A stretch of 64,000 nt of DNA, from contig NZ_CP045393.1 of NCBI RefSeq assembly GCF_009363655.1, positions 3,968,001 to 4,032,000 of the forward strand, read 5' to 3'. Each line of letters opens with the position of its first letter. Position 1 is the first letter of the stretch. Shown piece after piece: positions 8,702 through 16,063 of this stretch. Made by a program: the position numbers and the translations under genes. The stretch comes from Roseovarius sp. THAF27. Its GTDB lineage: Bacteria; Pseudomonadota; Alphaproteobacteria; Rhodobacterales; Rhodobacteraceae. Under the pieces are notes generated by a model. The model searched no databases. It was not told where the DNA came from and saw only the letters and a program-made list of their open reading frames with translations.

Positions 8702-10147
8702 TCAGTCTTGGTCAGTCGAAGAAAGTTCCTTTTGATTACAGGGCGCTACTCGCAGGATATTGGTCGTACCCGGCACGTTGAACGGCACGCCCGCGGTGAC
8801 GATCACCAGGTCGTCCTCGGTGGCGTATCCCTGCTTCAGCGCGGCGCGCGTGGCGTTCTGCACCGCCATCTTGAACCGCGACAGTTCCGGCGTCATGACG
8901 CAGTCGGTGCCCCAGTTCAGCGACAGCCGCCGCGCCGTGTCGCGCACGTTCGTCATGGCGATGATCGGCACGCGCGGCCGCTCGCGCGCGGTCAGCAGCG
9001 CGGTCGTGCCGCTTTGCGTAAAGCAACAGATCGCCGCCACATCGGTGGTTTCCGCGATTTCCCGCGCCGCGGCGACGATCCCGTCGGCCACCGTGGTGCG
9101 GTCGGCCTTGCGCGAGGCTTCGATGATCTCGGTATAGGTCGGATCCTCCTCGACCTCGCGGGCCACGTTGTCCATCGTCTGCACCGCCTCGATCGGGTAC
9201 TCGCCAGCCGCCGATTCCGCCGACAGCATGATCGCGTCCGCGCCTTCGTAAATCGCCGTGGCCACGTCACTGACCTCGGCGCGGGTGGGCATCGGGCTGG
9301 AAATCATCGATTCCAGCATCTGCGTGGCGATGATCACCGGCTTGGCCGCCGCGCGGCACTTGCGCACCATCCGCTTTTGCAACGGCGGCACGTTCTGCAC
9401 CGGCAGTTCCACGCCCAGGTCGCCGCGGGCCACCATGATCCCGTCGACCTCTTTCAGGATGGCATCGAAATCCGTCACCGCCGACGGTTTTTCCACCTTC
9501 ACCATGATCGCCGCGCGCCCGCGCACCAGCGCGCTTGCCTCGATCACGTCCCGCGCCCGCTGCACGAAGCTCAGCGCCAGCCAATCCACGCCAAGCTCGC
9601 AGGCGAACTCCAGGTCGGCGCGGTCCTTATCGGTCAGCGCTGCCAGCGGCAGCACGACGTCAGGCACGTTCACGCCCTTGCGATCCGAAATCGTGCCGCC
9701 GGTGACAACCTCGGTTTCGGCATAGTCATTGCCGCATTTGGTGACCTTCAGGCGGATCTTGCCGTCATTGACCAACAATCGCGCGCCGGGTTTCAGCGCC
9801 TGGAAAATCTCGGGATGCGGCAGGTTCACACGGTCGATCGTGCCTTCGGCGTCATCCAGGTCCAGCCGGAACGACGCGCCCTCTTCCAGCTCTTCCGACC
9901 CGTTCTTGAATGGCCCGACCCGCAGCTTCGGCCCCTGCAGGTCCGCCAGGATGGCGATCGGACTGTCCAGGTCCTGCTCGACCTTTCGAATGATCTCGTG
10001 CTTGGCGCGGATATCGTCCTGCGTGCCGTGGCTCATGTTCAGCCTGAACACATCCGCCCCCGCCTCATGCAGAGCCCGGATCGTCTCATAGGTGTCCGAT
10101 GCCGGGCCCAGCGTGGCCACGATCTTCACATTGCGATAGCGTCTCAT
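8702..10147 (-). CDS. pyk: Pyruvate kinase
   Basis: Converts phosphoenolpyruvate and ADP to pyruvate and ATP. The 481 residues begin with the typical RNVKIVATLGPAS and contain VFRLNMSHG, the active-site signature IMVKVEKPSAV, VARGDLGVELP and ATQMLESMISSPMPTRAEVSD. The C-terminal domain (PIIAMTNVRDTARRL) is complete. The start is supported by AAGGTAAGGA upstream. A LacI-type palindrome lies 30 bases before the start codon, suggesting control by a carbon-metabolism regulator. Confidence 0.98.
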   Translation of the reverse strand: MRRYRNVKIVATLGPASDTYETIRALHEAGADVFRLNMSHGTQDDIRAKHEIIRKVEQDLDSPIAILADLQGPKLRVGPFKNGSEELEEGASFRLDLDDAEGTIDRVNLPHPEIFQALKPGARLLVNDGKIRLKVTKCGNDYAETEVVTGGTISDRKGVNVPDVVLPLAALTDKDRADLEFACELGVDWLALSFVQRARDVIEASALVRGRAAIMVKVEKPSAVTDFDAILKEVDGIMVARGDLGVELPVQNVPPLQKRMVRKCRAAAKPVIIATQMLESMISSPMPTRAEVSDVATAIYEGADAIMLSAESAAGEYPIEAVQTMDNVAREVEEDPTYTEIIEASRKADRTTVADGIVAAAREIAETTDVAAICCFTQSGTTALLTARERPRVPIIAMTNVRDTARRLSLNWGTDCVMTPELSRFKMAVQNATRAALKQGYATEDDLVIVTAGVPFNVPGTTNILRVAPCNQKELSSTDQD

Positions 10148-10177
10148 GTCTGTCCTTACCTTATTGTCCAGCCGGCG

Positions 10178-10187
10178 TTAGCGCTAA
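10178..10187. promoter_or_regulatory. TTAGCGCTAA palindrome upstream of pyk (LacI-family operator candidate)
   Basis: A perfect 10-bp palindrome, GTTAGCGCTAAA in context, sits in the 116-bp gap between pyk and the divergent amidohydrolase. From memory, the Rhodobacter sphaeroides LacI-family regulator CceR recognises sites of this form near central carbon genes; I could not verify this here. Confidence 0.55.
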
Positions 10188-10263
10188 ACTTACGCAGGGT
10201 TATTACTTAATTCCCATTCCCTGACAACTGACATAAAAGTGGCGGGCAAGAGATGACATCACC

Positions 10264-11034
10264 ATGACATATCGACCGTTTTTCACCGAAGGGGCAGATC
10301 GCCCCACCCGATGGCTCGTCACCTGCGACCACGCCGCCAACACCGTGCCGCCCTTCGTGAACGGCGGCTCGCTCGGGCTCGACCCGGCGGACATGGCCCG
10401 CCACATCGCCTACGATCCCGGCGCCGCCGGGGTGGCGCGGGCGCTGGCCCGTGCGCTGGACGCGCCCTGCATCATGACCAACTTTTCCCGCCTGGTGATC
10501 GACCCCAACCGAGGCGAGGATGATCCGACCCTGGTGATGAAGCTCTATGACGGCACCATCATTCCCGCCAACCGCCATGTCGGCCCAGCCGATATCGAAC
10601 AGCGCCTGAACGCGCTCTACAGACCCTATCACAGCGAATTGGCTCGATTGGCCGCGCGGCAGGACGACACAATCATCGTCTCGATCCACTCCTTCACGCG
10701 CCAACTCCGGAACCGCCCGCCCCGGCCCTGGCACATCGGCGTGCTCTATGCGACCGACGAACGCCTGACCCGCCCGCTGATCAACCGCATGGCGCAGGAA
10801 CCCGACATCTGCGTCGGCGAGAACGAACCCTATGGCGGCCATCTGCCCGGCGACGCCATCGCGCGCCACGGCATCGCCTACCAGCGCCTGAATGCCCTGA
10901 TCGAACTGCGCAACGACCTCATCGTCACCGAAGACCAGCAAACGGCCTGGGCCCAGCGCCTCGCCCCCATGCTGGTCGAGGCGGCGGGTCATGCCGGAGT
11001 CGATTCAGAGACTGTTTCACTGCAATCCGGGTGA
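10264..11034 (+). CDS. N-formylglutamate amidohydrolase family protein
   Basis: Zinc-dependent hydrolase family that cleaves N-formylglutamate to formate and glutamate. Visible family blocks in the 256 residues are WLVTCDHAANTVP near the N terminus, the HIAYDPGAAGVA segment, NFSRLVIDPNR, and VSIHSFTR and GVLYATDER further on. The metal-binding His/Asp residues are likely among CDHA, DPGA and SIHS. No hut genes are adjacent, so a role in histidine breakdown is not supported by context; the same domain also occurs in deformylases of other pathways. It heads a tight plus-strand group of four genes. Confidence 0.88.
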   Translation: MTYRPFFTEGADRPTRWLVTCDHAANTVPPFVNGGSLGLDPADMARHIAYDPGAAGVARALARALDAPCIMTNFSRLVIDPNRGEDDPTLVMKLYDGTIIPANRHVGPADIEQRLNALYRPYHSELARLAARQDDTIIVSIHSFTRQLRNRPPRPWHIGVLYATDERLTRPLINRMAQEPDICVGENEPYGGHLPGDAIARHGIAYQRLNALIELRNDLIVTEDQQTAWAQRLAPMLVEAAGHAGVDSETVSLQSG

Positions 11035-11079
11035 TTTCATCAAAAGACCGCCACATTCACCGACCAAGAGGAGGCGCGC

Positions 11080-11421
11080 GTGCCGCACATCGTCATCGAA
11101 CATTCCAGCGGCCTGGAAGACAGCCACGACCTTCAGGCTCTCTGCGACGCGTTGTGGCAGAAATTTGCGGATCACCACAGCGTCACCAGCCCCGACACTG
11201 TGCGCACCCGCACTCTCGCCGCCACCGCCTCGCGCATCGGCGTCGAGCCGCAAAGCTTCGCCCACGCCACCCTCCTTCTCCTGCCCGGCCGCAGTGACGA
11301 GGTCCGCACGGAACTCGCCCAACTGGTGCTGGACACGCTTCAGGCGCACCTGCCGGACGTCGGCAGCCTGACCGTCCGCTTGGATGATATCCAACAGCCC
11401 TATATGAAACGTATGCTCTGA
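11080..11421 (+). CDS. 5-carboxymethyl-2-hydroxymuconate isomerase family protein
   Basis: A 113-residue protein of the tautomerase superfamily. It starts MPHIVIEHSSGL, so removal of Met exposes the catalytic N-terminal proline expected for the CHMI family. In 4-hydroxyphenylacetate degradation CHMI isomerises 5-carboxymethyl-2-hydroxymuconate. No other hpa genes are nearby, so the substrate here may differ. GTG start at 11080, preceded by AAGAGGAGG (8-base region 11067-11075). It lies 45 bp after the amidohydrolase. Confidence 0.8.
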   Translation: MPHIVIEHSSGLEDSHDLQALCDALWQKFADHHSVTSPDTVRTRTLAATASRIGVEPQSFAHATLLLLPGRSDEVRTELAQLVLDTLQAHLPDVGSLTVRLDDIQQPYMKRML

Positions 11422-11442
11422 CCGAATAAGGGAGACCCGAAG

Positions 11443-11757
11443 ATGGACGACCAGACCCGCATCGAACTCGAGGCCGCCGCGTTCCGCACCCTGCGCGAGC
11501 ACCTGATGGAAAAGCGCACCGACGTGCAGAACATCGACATGATGAACCTCGCCGGCTTCTGCCGCAACTGCCTCAGCCGCTGGTACCAGGAAGCCGCCAA
11601 CGAACGCGGCATCGACATGACCAAGGACGAGGCGCGCGAAATCTTCTATGGCATGACGATGGACGAGTGGAAGGCGAACTACCAGACCGACGCATCGGAC
11701 GACAAGAAAGCGGCCTTCGACAAGTCCTTCGCCGAAAACGTGGGCCCCAAGACCTGA
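11443..11757 (+). CDS. DUF1244 domain-containing protein
   Basis: A 104-residue protein matching the DUF1244 family, common in alphaproteobacteria. Characteristic blocks are [35 protein letters not shown] and the C-terminal [16 protein letters not shown]. Two closely spaced cysteines (FCRNCL) might bind metal. Function is not established. A GGGAGACCCGAAG ribosome-binding sequence precedes the ATG. It sits 21 bp after the CHMI gene and 4 bp before the aminotransferase. Confidence 0.9.
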   Translation: MDDQTRIELEAAAFRTLREHLMEKRTDVQNIDMMNLAGFCRNCLSRWYQEAANERGIDMTKDEAREIFYGMTMDEWKANYQTDASDDKKAAFDKSFAENVGPKT

Positions 11758-11761
11758 ACTC

Positions 11762-12934
11762 ATGACACTCGACATCGCCCGCCTGCGCGCCGACACCCCC
11801 GCCTGCGAAACGCTCCTGCACTTCAACAACGCGGGGGCGGGCCTGATGCCCTTGCCGGTGCAACAGGCCCTGTCGGATCACCTCGCGCTCGAGGCGCGCA
11901 TCGGCGGGTACGAGGCGCACGCCGAAGCCAAGGCACAGGCCGACGCCTTCTACACCGAGATGGCGGCGCTGCTGAACGCCAAGCCATCCGAAATCGCCTA
12001 TATCGAGAACGCCACCCGTGCCTGGGACATGGCCTTCTTCAGCCTGCCCTTGCAACCCGGCGACCGCATCCTGACCCATGCCTCGGAATACGTGTCGAAC
12101 TATCTCGGCCTGCTGCTTCAGGCCCAGCGCCGCGGGCTGAAGATTGACCTTATCCCGTCGGATGACAACGGGCAGGTCGATGTCGACGCGATTCAGTCTC
12201 TGATGCAGCCCAAAACGCGTCTCATTGCCCTCACCCACGTCCCCACCCAAGGCGGTCTCGTGAACCCGGCGGAAGAGGTCGGGCGCATCGCCCGCGAGCA
12301 TGGCCTGACCTACCTGCTGGATGCCTGCCAGTCGGCGGGCCAGATCGACCTCGACGTCGAAAAGCTCGGCTGCGACATGCTCTCTGGCACCGGCCGCAAG
12401 TACCTGCGCGGCCCGCGCGGCACCGGGTTTCTCTACGTACGCGACGGTCTGGTCGAGGATCTCGATCCGCCCTTCATCGACCTGCTCTCAGCCACCTGGA
12501 CCGGCCCTGACAGCTTTGAACTCGCCCCCGATGCCAAGCGCTTCGAAAACTGGGAGCGCTATGTGGCCGGCCAGATCGGCCTCGGCACCGCCGCCCGTTA
12601 TGCCCGGGAGATCGGGCTGCCCGCCATCGAGGCCCGCGTCGCCGATCTGGGCGAGGCCCTGCGCAGCGCGCTTCGCGATATCCCCGGCGTGACGGTCCAC
12701 GATCTGGGCCAGCGCAGATGCGGCATCGTGACCTTCACCCATGACGCCCGGACGCCGCGCGAGGTGACCGGCGCCTTGCGGGCACGGAATATCAACATCT
12801 CCGTTTCCAACCGCACCAGCGCCCAGCTCGATCTCGGCGCCCGCGGTCTCGACCATCTCGCCCGCGCCTCGGTTCACGCCTACAACACCGAGGACGAGAT
12901 CACGCGCTTCGCAGCCGCCGTCGCCGCGCTCTGA
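11762..12934 (+). CDS. Class V aminotransferase (PLP-dependent)
   Basis: A 390-residue fold-type I PLP enzyme of the NifS/isopenicillin epimerase kind. The PLP lysine is in [20 protein letters not shown] (about residue 215), the PLP aspartate in [13 protein letters not shown], and the phosphate-binding region in [12 protein letters not shown]. The C-terminal domain is complete. It could act as a transaminase, lyase or epimerase on a small amino compound. It is not a cysteine desulfurase of the IscS type, because the usual catalytic-cysteine loop is not seen. Last gene of the plus-strand group starting at 10264. Confidence 0.88.
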   Translation: MTLDIARLRADTPACETLLHFNNAGAGLMPLPVQQALSDHLALEARIGGYEAHAEAKAQADAFYTEMAALLNAKPSEIAYIENATRAWDMAFFSLPLQPGDRILTHASEYVSNYLGLLLQAQRRGLKIDLIPSDDNGQVDVDAIQSLMQPKTRLIALTHVPTQGGLVNPAEEVGRIAREHGLTYLLDACQSAGQIDLDVEKLGCDMLSGTGRKYLRGPRGTGFLYVRDGLVEDLDPPFIDLLSATWTGPDSFELAPDAKRFENWERYVAGQIGLGTAARYAREIGLPAIEARVADLGEALRSALRDIPGVTVHDLGQRRCGIVTFTHDARTPREVTGALRARNINISVSNRTSAQLDLGARGLDHLARASVHAYNTEDEITRFAAAVAAL

Positions 12935-12980
12935 CCCCGAAGCACCGGACGGCCGGTCAACGAACGCGATTTGCGGATGG

Positions 12981-13024
12981 TACCGACGCGATACCACTCG
13001 AATACCGACGCAATACTGACGTGC
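12981..13024. repeat. Four-unit 11-bp-period intergenic element, copy 1
   Basis: Four consecutive 11-mers: TACCGACGCGA, TACCACTCGAA, TACCGACGCAA, TACTGACGTGC. A TTAACC follows at 13035-13040. The element lies in the gap between two convergent genes (ends at 12934 and 13051). A second copy in the opposite orientation is at 56194-56237. Confidence 0.85.
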
Positions 13025-13050
13025 GATTCCAGCGTTAACCCGCGATTCGC

Positions 13051-13914
13051 TCAGACAGCGACCTTCCGGCTTTCCTCGATGTAGATTTCGCGCAACCGCG
13101 TCGCCACCGCTCCCGGCGTCCCTTCCCCCAGGCTGGCCCCGTCGATCTCGACCACCGGCATCACGAAAGCACTGGCCGAGGTGACGAACGCCTCGTCGGC
13201 GTCCTTGGCTTCCTCGACGCTGAAATTCCGTTCCTCCACCTGCATTTGCGCCTCTTCGGCAAAGCGCAGCACGGCGGCGCGGGTGATTCCGTGCAGGATG
13301 TCGTTCGACAGCGCCCGGGTGATGATCTTGCCGTCCTTGACGATATAGGCGTTGTTCGACGTGCCTTCGGTCACACACCCGTCCTGCACCATCCAGGCAT
13401 CGTCGCACCCCGCCTTCTTGGCCATCATCTTGCCCATCGACGGATACAGAAGCTGCGTCGTCTTGATGTCCCGACGGCCCCAGCGCAGATCTTCCAAGGT
13501 GATGATCTTGATGCCTTTTTTCGCCACCGGATTGTCGGCCAGCCCGGGCTTCGACTGGGTGAACAGAACCACGGTCGGCGGCGTGTCGGGGTCCGGGTAG
13601 GCAAAGTCCCGGTCGCCCGGCGCGCCCCGCGTGATCTGAAGGTAAACCAGCCCGTCCTCGATCTCGTTCACCCGCACCAGCTCGCGGTGGATCTCCAGCA
13701 GATCGCCCATCACCGCCGGGTGCGGCATGTCCAGCTCGTCCAGCGACCGTTGCAGCCGGCGATTGTGCCCCTCGAAATCGATCAGCTTTCCGTCCAGCAC
13801 GCTGGTCACCTCGTAGACCCCGTCGCCCATCAGGAACGCCCGGTCGAAAATCGAGATTTTGGCTTCGTTCTCAGGCAGGTAATCGCCGTTCACATACACG
13901 GTTCGCATCGTCAT
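13051..13914 (-). CDS. D-amino-acid transaminase (class IV aminotransferase)
   Basis: PLP enzyme moving amino groups between D-amino acids and 2-oxo acids. Class IV features: YVNGDYLPENEAKISIFDRAFLMGDGVYEV near the N terminus, the PLP lysine in DIKTTQLLYPSMGKMMAKKAG (about residue 145), and GCVTEGTSNNAYIVKDGKIITRALSNDILHGITR. The sequence resembles D-alanine aminotransferases rather than IlvE (a separate ilvE is at 46866). The start at 13914 forms an ATGA overlap with the dgcA stop; ATGs at 13920 and 13908 are alternatives. The overlap ties it to D-amino-acid metabolism. Confidence 0.88.
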   Translation of the reverse strand: MTMRTVYVNGDYLPENEAKISIFDRAFLMGDGVYEVTSVLDGKLIDFEGHNRRLQRSLDELDMPHPAVMGDLLEIHRELVRVNEIEDGLVYLQITRGAPGDRDFAYPDPDTPPTVVLFTQSKPGLADNPVAKKGIKIITLEDLRWGRRDIKTTQLLYPSMGKMMAKKAGCDDAWMVQDGCVTEGTSNNAYIVKDGKIITRALSNDILHGITRAAVLRFAEEAQMQVEERNFSVEEAKDADEAFVTSASAFVMPVVEIDGASLGEGTPGAVATRLREIYIEESRKVAV

Positions 13915-14876
13915 CCCCATAGCTTGGCCGAGGGCGGATGCACCCCGGCCGCGTCGAAAATCAAAGGTTCGTCCCGGTCTTCGGCCAACAGCAGCGGCCC
14001 GTCAAGGTCGGTCACCGTCGCACCCTGCGCCACCAGCACCGCGGGCGCCATCGCAAGGCTCGATCCGATCATGCAGCCCACCATCACGTCGTACCCTTCG
14101 GCCAGCGCCGCCGCGCGCAGCGCCAGCGCCTCGGTCAGCCCGCCGGTCTTGTCCAGCTTGATGTTCACCATGTCGTACTTGCCCTTCAACCCTGGCAGGC
14201 TGGCGCGGTCGTGACAGCTCTCGTCGGCGCAAACCGGCACGGGCCGCTCCACCCCCAGGAGCGCGTCATCCTCCGCCGCCGGCAAGGGCTGTTCCACCAG
14301 CGCTACGCCCAGGCGTTGAAGGTGCGGCGCAAGGTCGGCATAGACCTCGGCGCTCCAACCCTCGTTGGCATCAACTATGATCTTGGCCTCGGGCGCGCCC
14401 GCGCGCACGGCCTCCAGCCGCGGCATGTCATCGGGCGTGCCCAGCTTGATCTTCAGCAAGGGCCGATGGGCATTCTTCGCTGCCTGCTCCCGCATCTTCT
14501 CGGGGTCGTCCAGCGACAGCGTATAGGCCGTGATCTCGGGCCCCGGCGCGTGCAATCCGGCCAGGTCCCAGACCCGCTTTCCGGCCTGTTTCGCCTGCAG
14601 ATCCCACAGCGCGCAATCCACCGCGTTCCGTGCCGCGCCCGCCGGTAACAAATCGTAAAGCTTTTCGCGGGAAACTTCCTCGGGCAGGCTCTCGATCTGC
14701 GCCGTCACGCTGTCCAATGTCTCGTCATACCGCGCATAGGGCACGCATTCGCCCCACCCGGTGACGCCGCCTTCGGTCACGCACACGGTCAGAACCTTCG
14801 CCTCGGTGCGCGAGCCCCGGCTGATGGTGAACACCTGCGCCAGCTTGAACACATCGCGCGTCACGGAAATCTGCAT
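13911..14876 (-). CDS. dgcA: N-acetyl-D-glutamate racemase DgcA (enolase-superfamily dipeptide-epimerase fold)
   Basis: Member of the enolase superfamily, L-Ala-D/L-Glu epimerase branch, 321 residues. Catalytic lysine is in LLKIKLG, metal ligands in IIVDANEGW, VEQPLP and CADESCHD, and the second catalytic lysine in VNIKLDKTGG. Next to dgcN it matches the DgcN-DgcA pair described for D-glutamate use in marine proteobacteria, where DgcA racemises N-acetyl-D-glutamate. ATG at 14876 is chosen (AGAGGG upstream); a longer frame to 14933 lacks family similarity. Dipeptide epimerase activity remains possible. Confidence 0.85.
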   Translation of the reverse strand: MQISVTRDVFKLAQVFTISRGSRTEAKVLTVCVTEGGVTGWGECVPYARYDETLDSVTAQIESLPEEVSREKLYDLLPAGAARNAVDCALWDLQAKQAGKRVWDLAGLHAPGPEITAYTLSLDDPEKMREQAAKNAHRPLLKIKLGTPDDMPRLEAVRAGAPEAKIIVDANEGWSAEVYADLAPHLQRLGVALVEQPLPAAEDDALLGVERPVPVCADESCHDRASLPGLKGKYDMVNIKLDKTGGLTEALALRAAALAEGYDVMVGCMIGSSLAMAPAVLVAQGATVTDLDGPLLLAEDRDEPLIFDAAGVHPPSAKLWG

Positions 14877-14888
14877 GAAGGATCGCCC

Positions 14889-14930
14889 TCTCTTCTTCTG
14901 GCCATAAATATCCCCGCCGGAGGCATCCGT
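14889..14930 (-). repeat. Short intergenic motif shared with 45401-45430, copy 1
   Basis: On the minus strand the gap between dgcN and dgcA contains GGCGGGGATATTTATGGCC followed by AGAAGAAGAG. A related sequence, CCCCGGGATATTGACGGCC plus AGAGGAAGAAG, occurs between petR and leuC. I recall near-identical sequences as common in Rhodobacterales intergenic regions (memory, unverified). Confidence 0.55.
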
Positions 14931-14957
14931 CACTCGCCACCGGCCCTCGCAGTTGGA

Positions 14958-15959
14958 TCAGAGCGCTTCCAGCGCGTCCACCAGCTTGGCCGAGCCAAAG
15001 CGATACGGGTCCGTCGCGGGCAGCCCCATCTCGTCCTCGACCCTGGCGAGATACGCCTTGGCGTCGTCCTCGCTCATATGCTGGGTGTTGACCGAAACGC
15101 CGACAACGCGGCACGCCGGGTTCGCGATCTGCGCCAGCGGCAGCGCGGTGTCCCGCAGGGTCTGCAGGCTGGGCAAGCTGTAATCCGGCAGGCCCCGCAT
15201 ATGCGTGCGTGTCGGCTCGTGGCACAGGATCAGCGCGTCGGGCTGGCCACCATGGATCAGCGCCAGGGTCACGCCGGAATAGGACACGTGAAACAGGCTG
15301 CCCTGCCCCTCGATCAGGTCCCAGTGATCCTCGTCGTTGTCCGGCGTCAGGTATTCAATCGACCCGGCCATGAAATCGGCAATCACCGCGTCCAGCGGCA
15401 CGCCGTCGCCCGTAATCAGGATGCCGGTCTGCCCGGTGGCGCGGAACGAGGCCTTCATGCCGCGCTCGTGCATGTCGCGCTCCATCGCCATCGCCGTGTA
15501 CATCTTGCCGACCGAGCAATCGGTGCCCACCGCGAGGCAGCGCTTGCCGCTGCGCTTCTTGCCATCCGCGATCGGATAGCGGACCGACGGCACCCGCACG
15601 TCGTGCAGCGTGCGGCCATGCGCTTCGGCCTTTGCCACGAGGTCTTCCTCGTGTTTCAGCAGGTTATGCAGGCCAGACGCGATGTCATAGCCCATCGCCA
15701 GCGCCTCCAGCAGCACAGCCTTCCATTTGTCTGAGATCACGCCACCGCGGTTCGCCACCCCGATCACCAGCGTCTTGGCGCCAGCGTCCCTCGCCTCGGC
15801 CAGGGTCATGTCCGTCAGGCCCAGGTCGGCGCCGCACCCCGGCAGCCGGATCTGCCCCACCGCGTATTCCGGTCGCCAGTCCCTTATGCCGATAGCCACT
15901 TTCGCGGCCAGCATGTCGGGGGCATCGCCCAGAAACAACAGGTACGGGGTCTCGATCAT
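14958..15959 (-). CDS. dgcN: D-glutamate N-acetyltransferase DgcN (DUF1611 family)
   Basis: A 333-residue DUF1611-type protein. The N-terminal half has PYLLFLGDAPDMLAAKVAIGI and a Rossmann-like region. The C-terminal half has a P-loop-like segment (LAVGTDCSVGKMYTAMAMERDM) plus FRATGQTGILITGDGVPLDAV and LCHEPTR. In the DgcN-DgcA pathway it acetylates D-glutamate to N-acetyl-D-glutamate, which DgcA then converts to the L form. A GGAAAGG site precedes the ATG. It lies between a transporter gene and dgcA on the same strand, so the four genes probably form one D-amino-acid unit. Confidence 0.85.
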   Translation of the reverse strand: MIETPYLLFLGDAPDMLAAKVAIGIRDWRPEYAVGQIRLPGCGADLGLTDMTLAEARDAGAKTLVIGVANRGGVISDKWKAVLLEALAMGYDIASGLHNLLKHEEDLVAKAEAHGRTLHDVRVPSVRYPIADGKKRSGKRCLAVGTDCSVGKMYTAMAMERDMHERGMKASFRATGQTGILITGDGVPLDAVIADFMAGSIEYLTPDNDEDHWDLIEGQGSLFHVSYSGVTLALIHGGQPDALILCHEPTRTHMRGLPDYSLPSLQTLRDTALPLAQIANPACRVVGVSVNTQHMSEDDAKAYLARVEDEMGLPATDPYRFGSAKLVDALEAL

Positions 15960-16063
15960 ATTTTGGTCCTTTCCAGAATCGGTTCTGCGGAATGGTGCAC
16001 CGAGTTCCCCGAAAATTCATACCGAATTGACGAGCCTCCAGGGAAGAGCGGCAAGATTCCCTG

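Noticed and set aside
11762..12934. Class V aminotransferase as a cysteine desulfurase
   Set aside because: The catalytic-cysteine loop and Isc/Suf neighbours are missing.
13051..13914. Class IV transaminase as a second IlvE
   Set aside because: Sequence and coupling with dgcA fit a D-amino-acid transaminase; a clear ilvE is at 46866.
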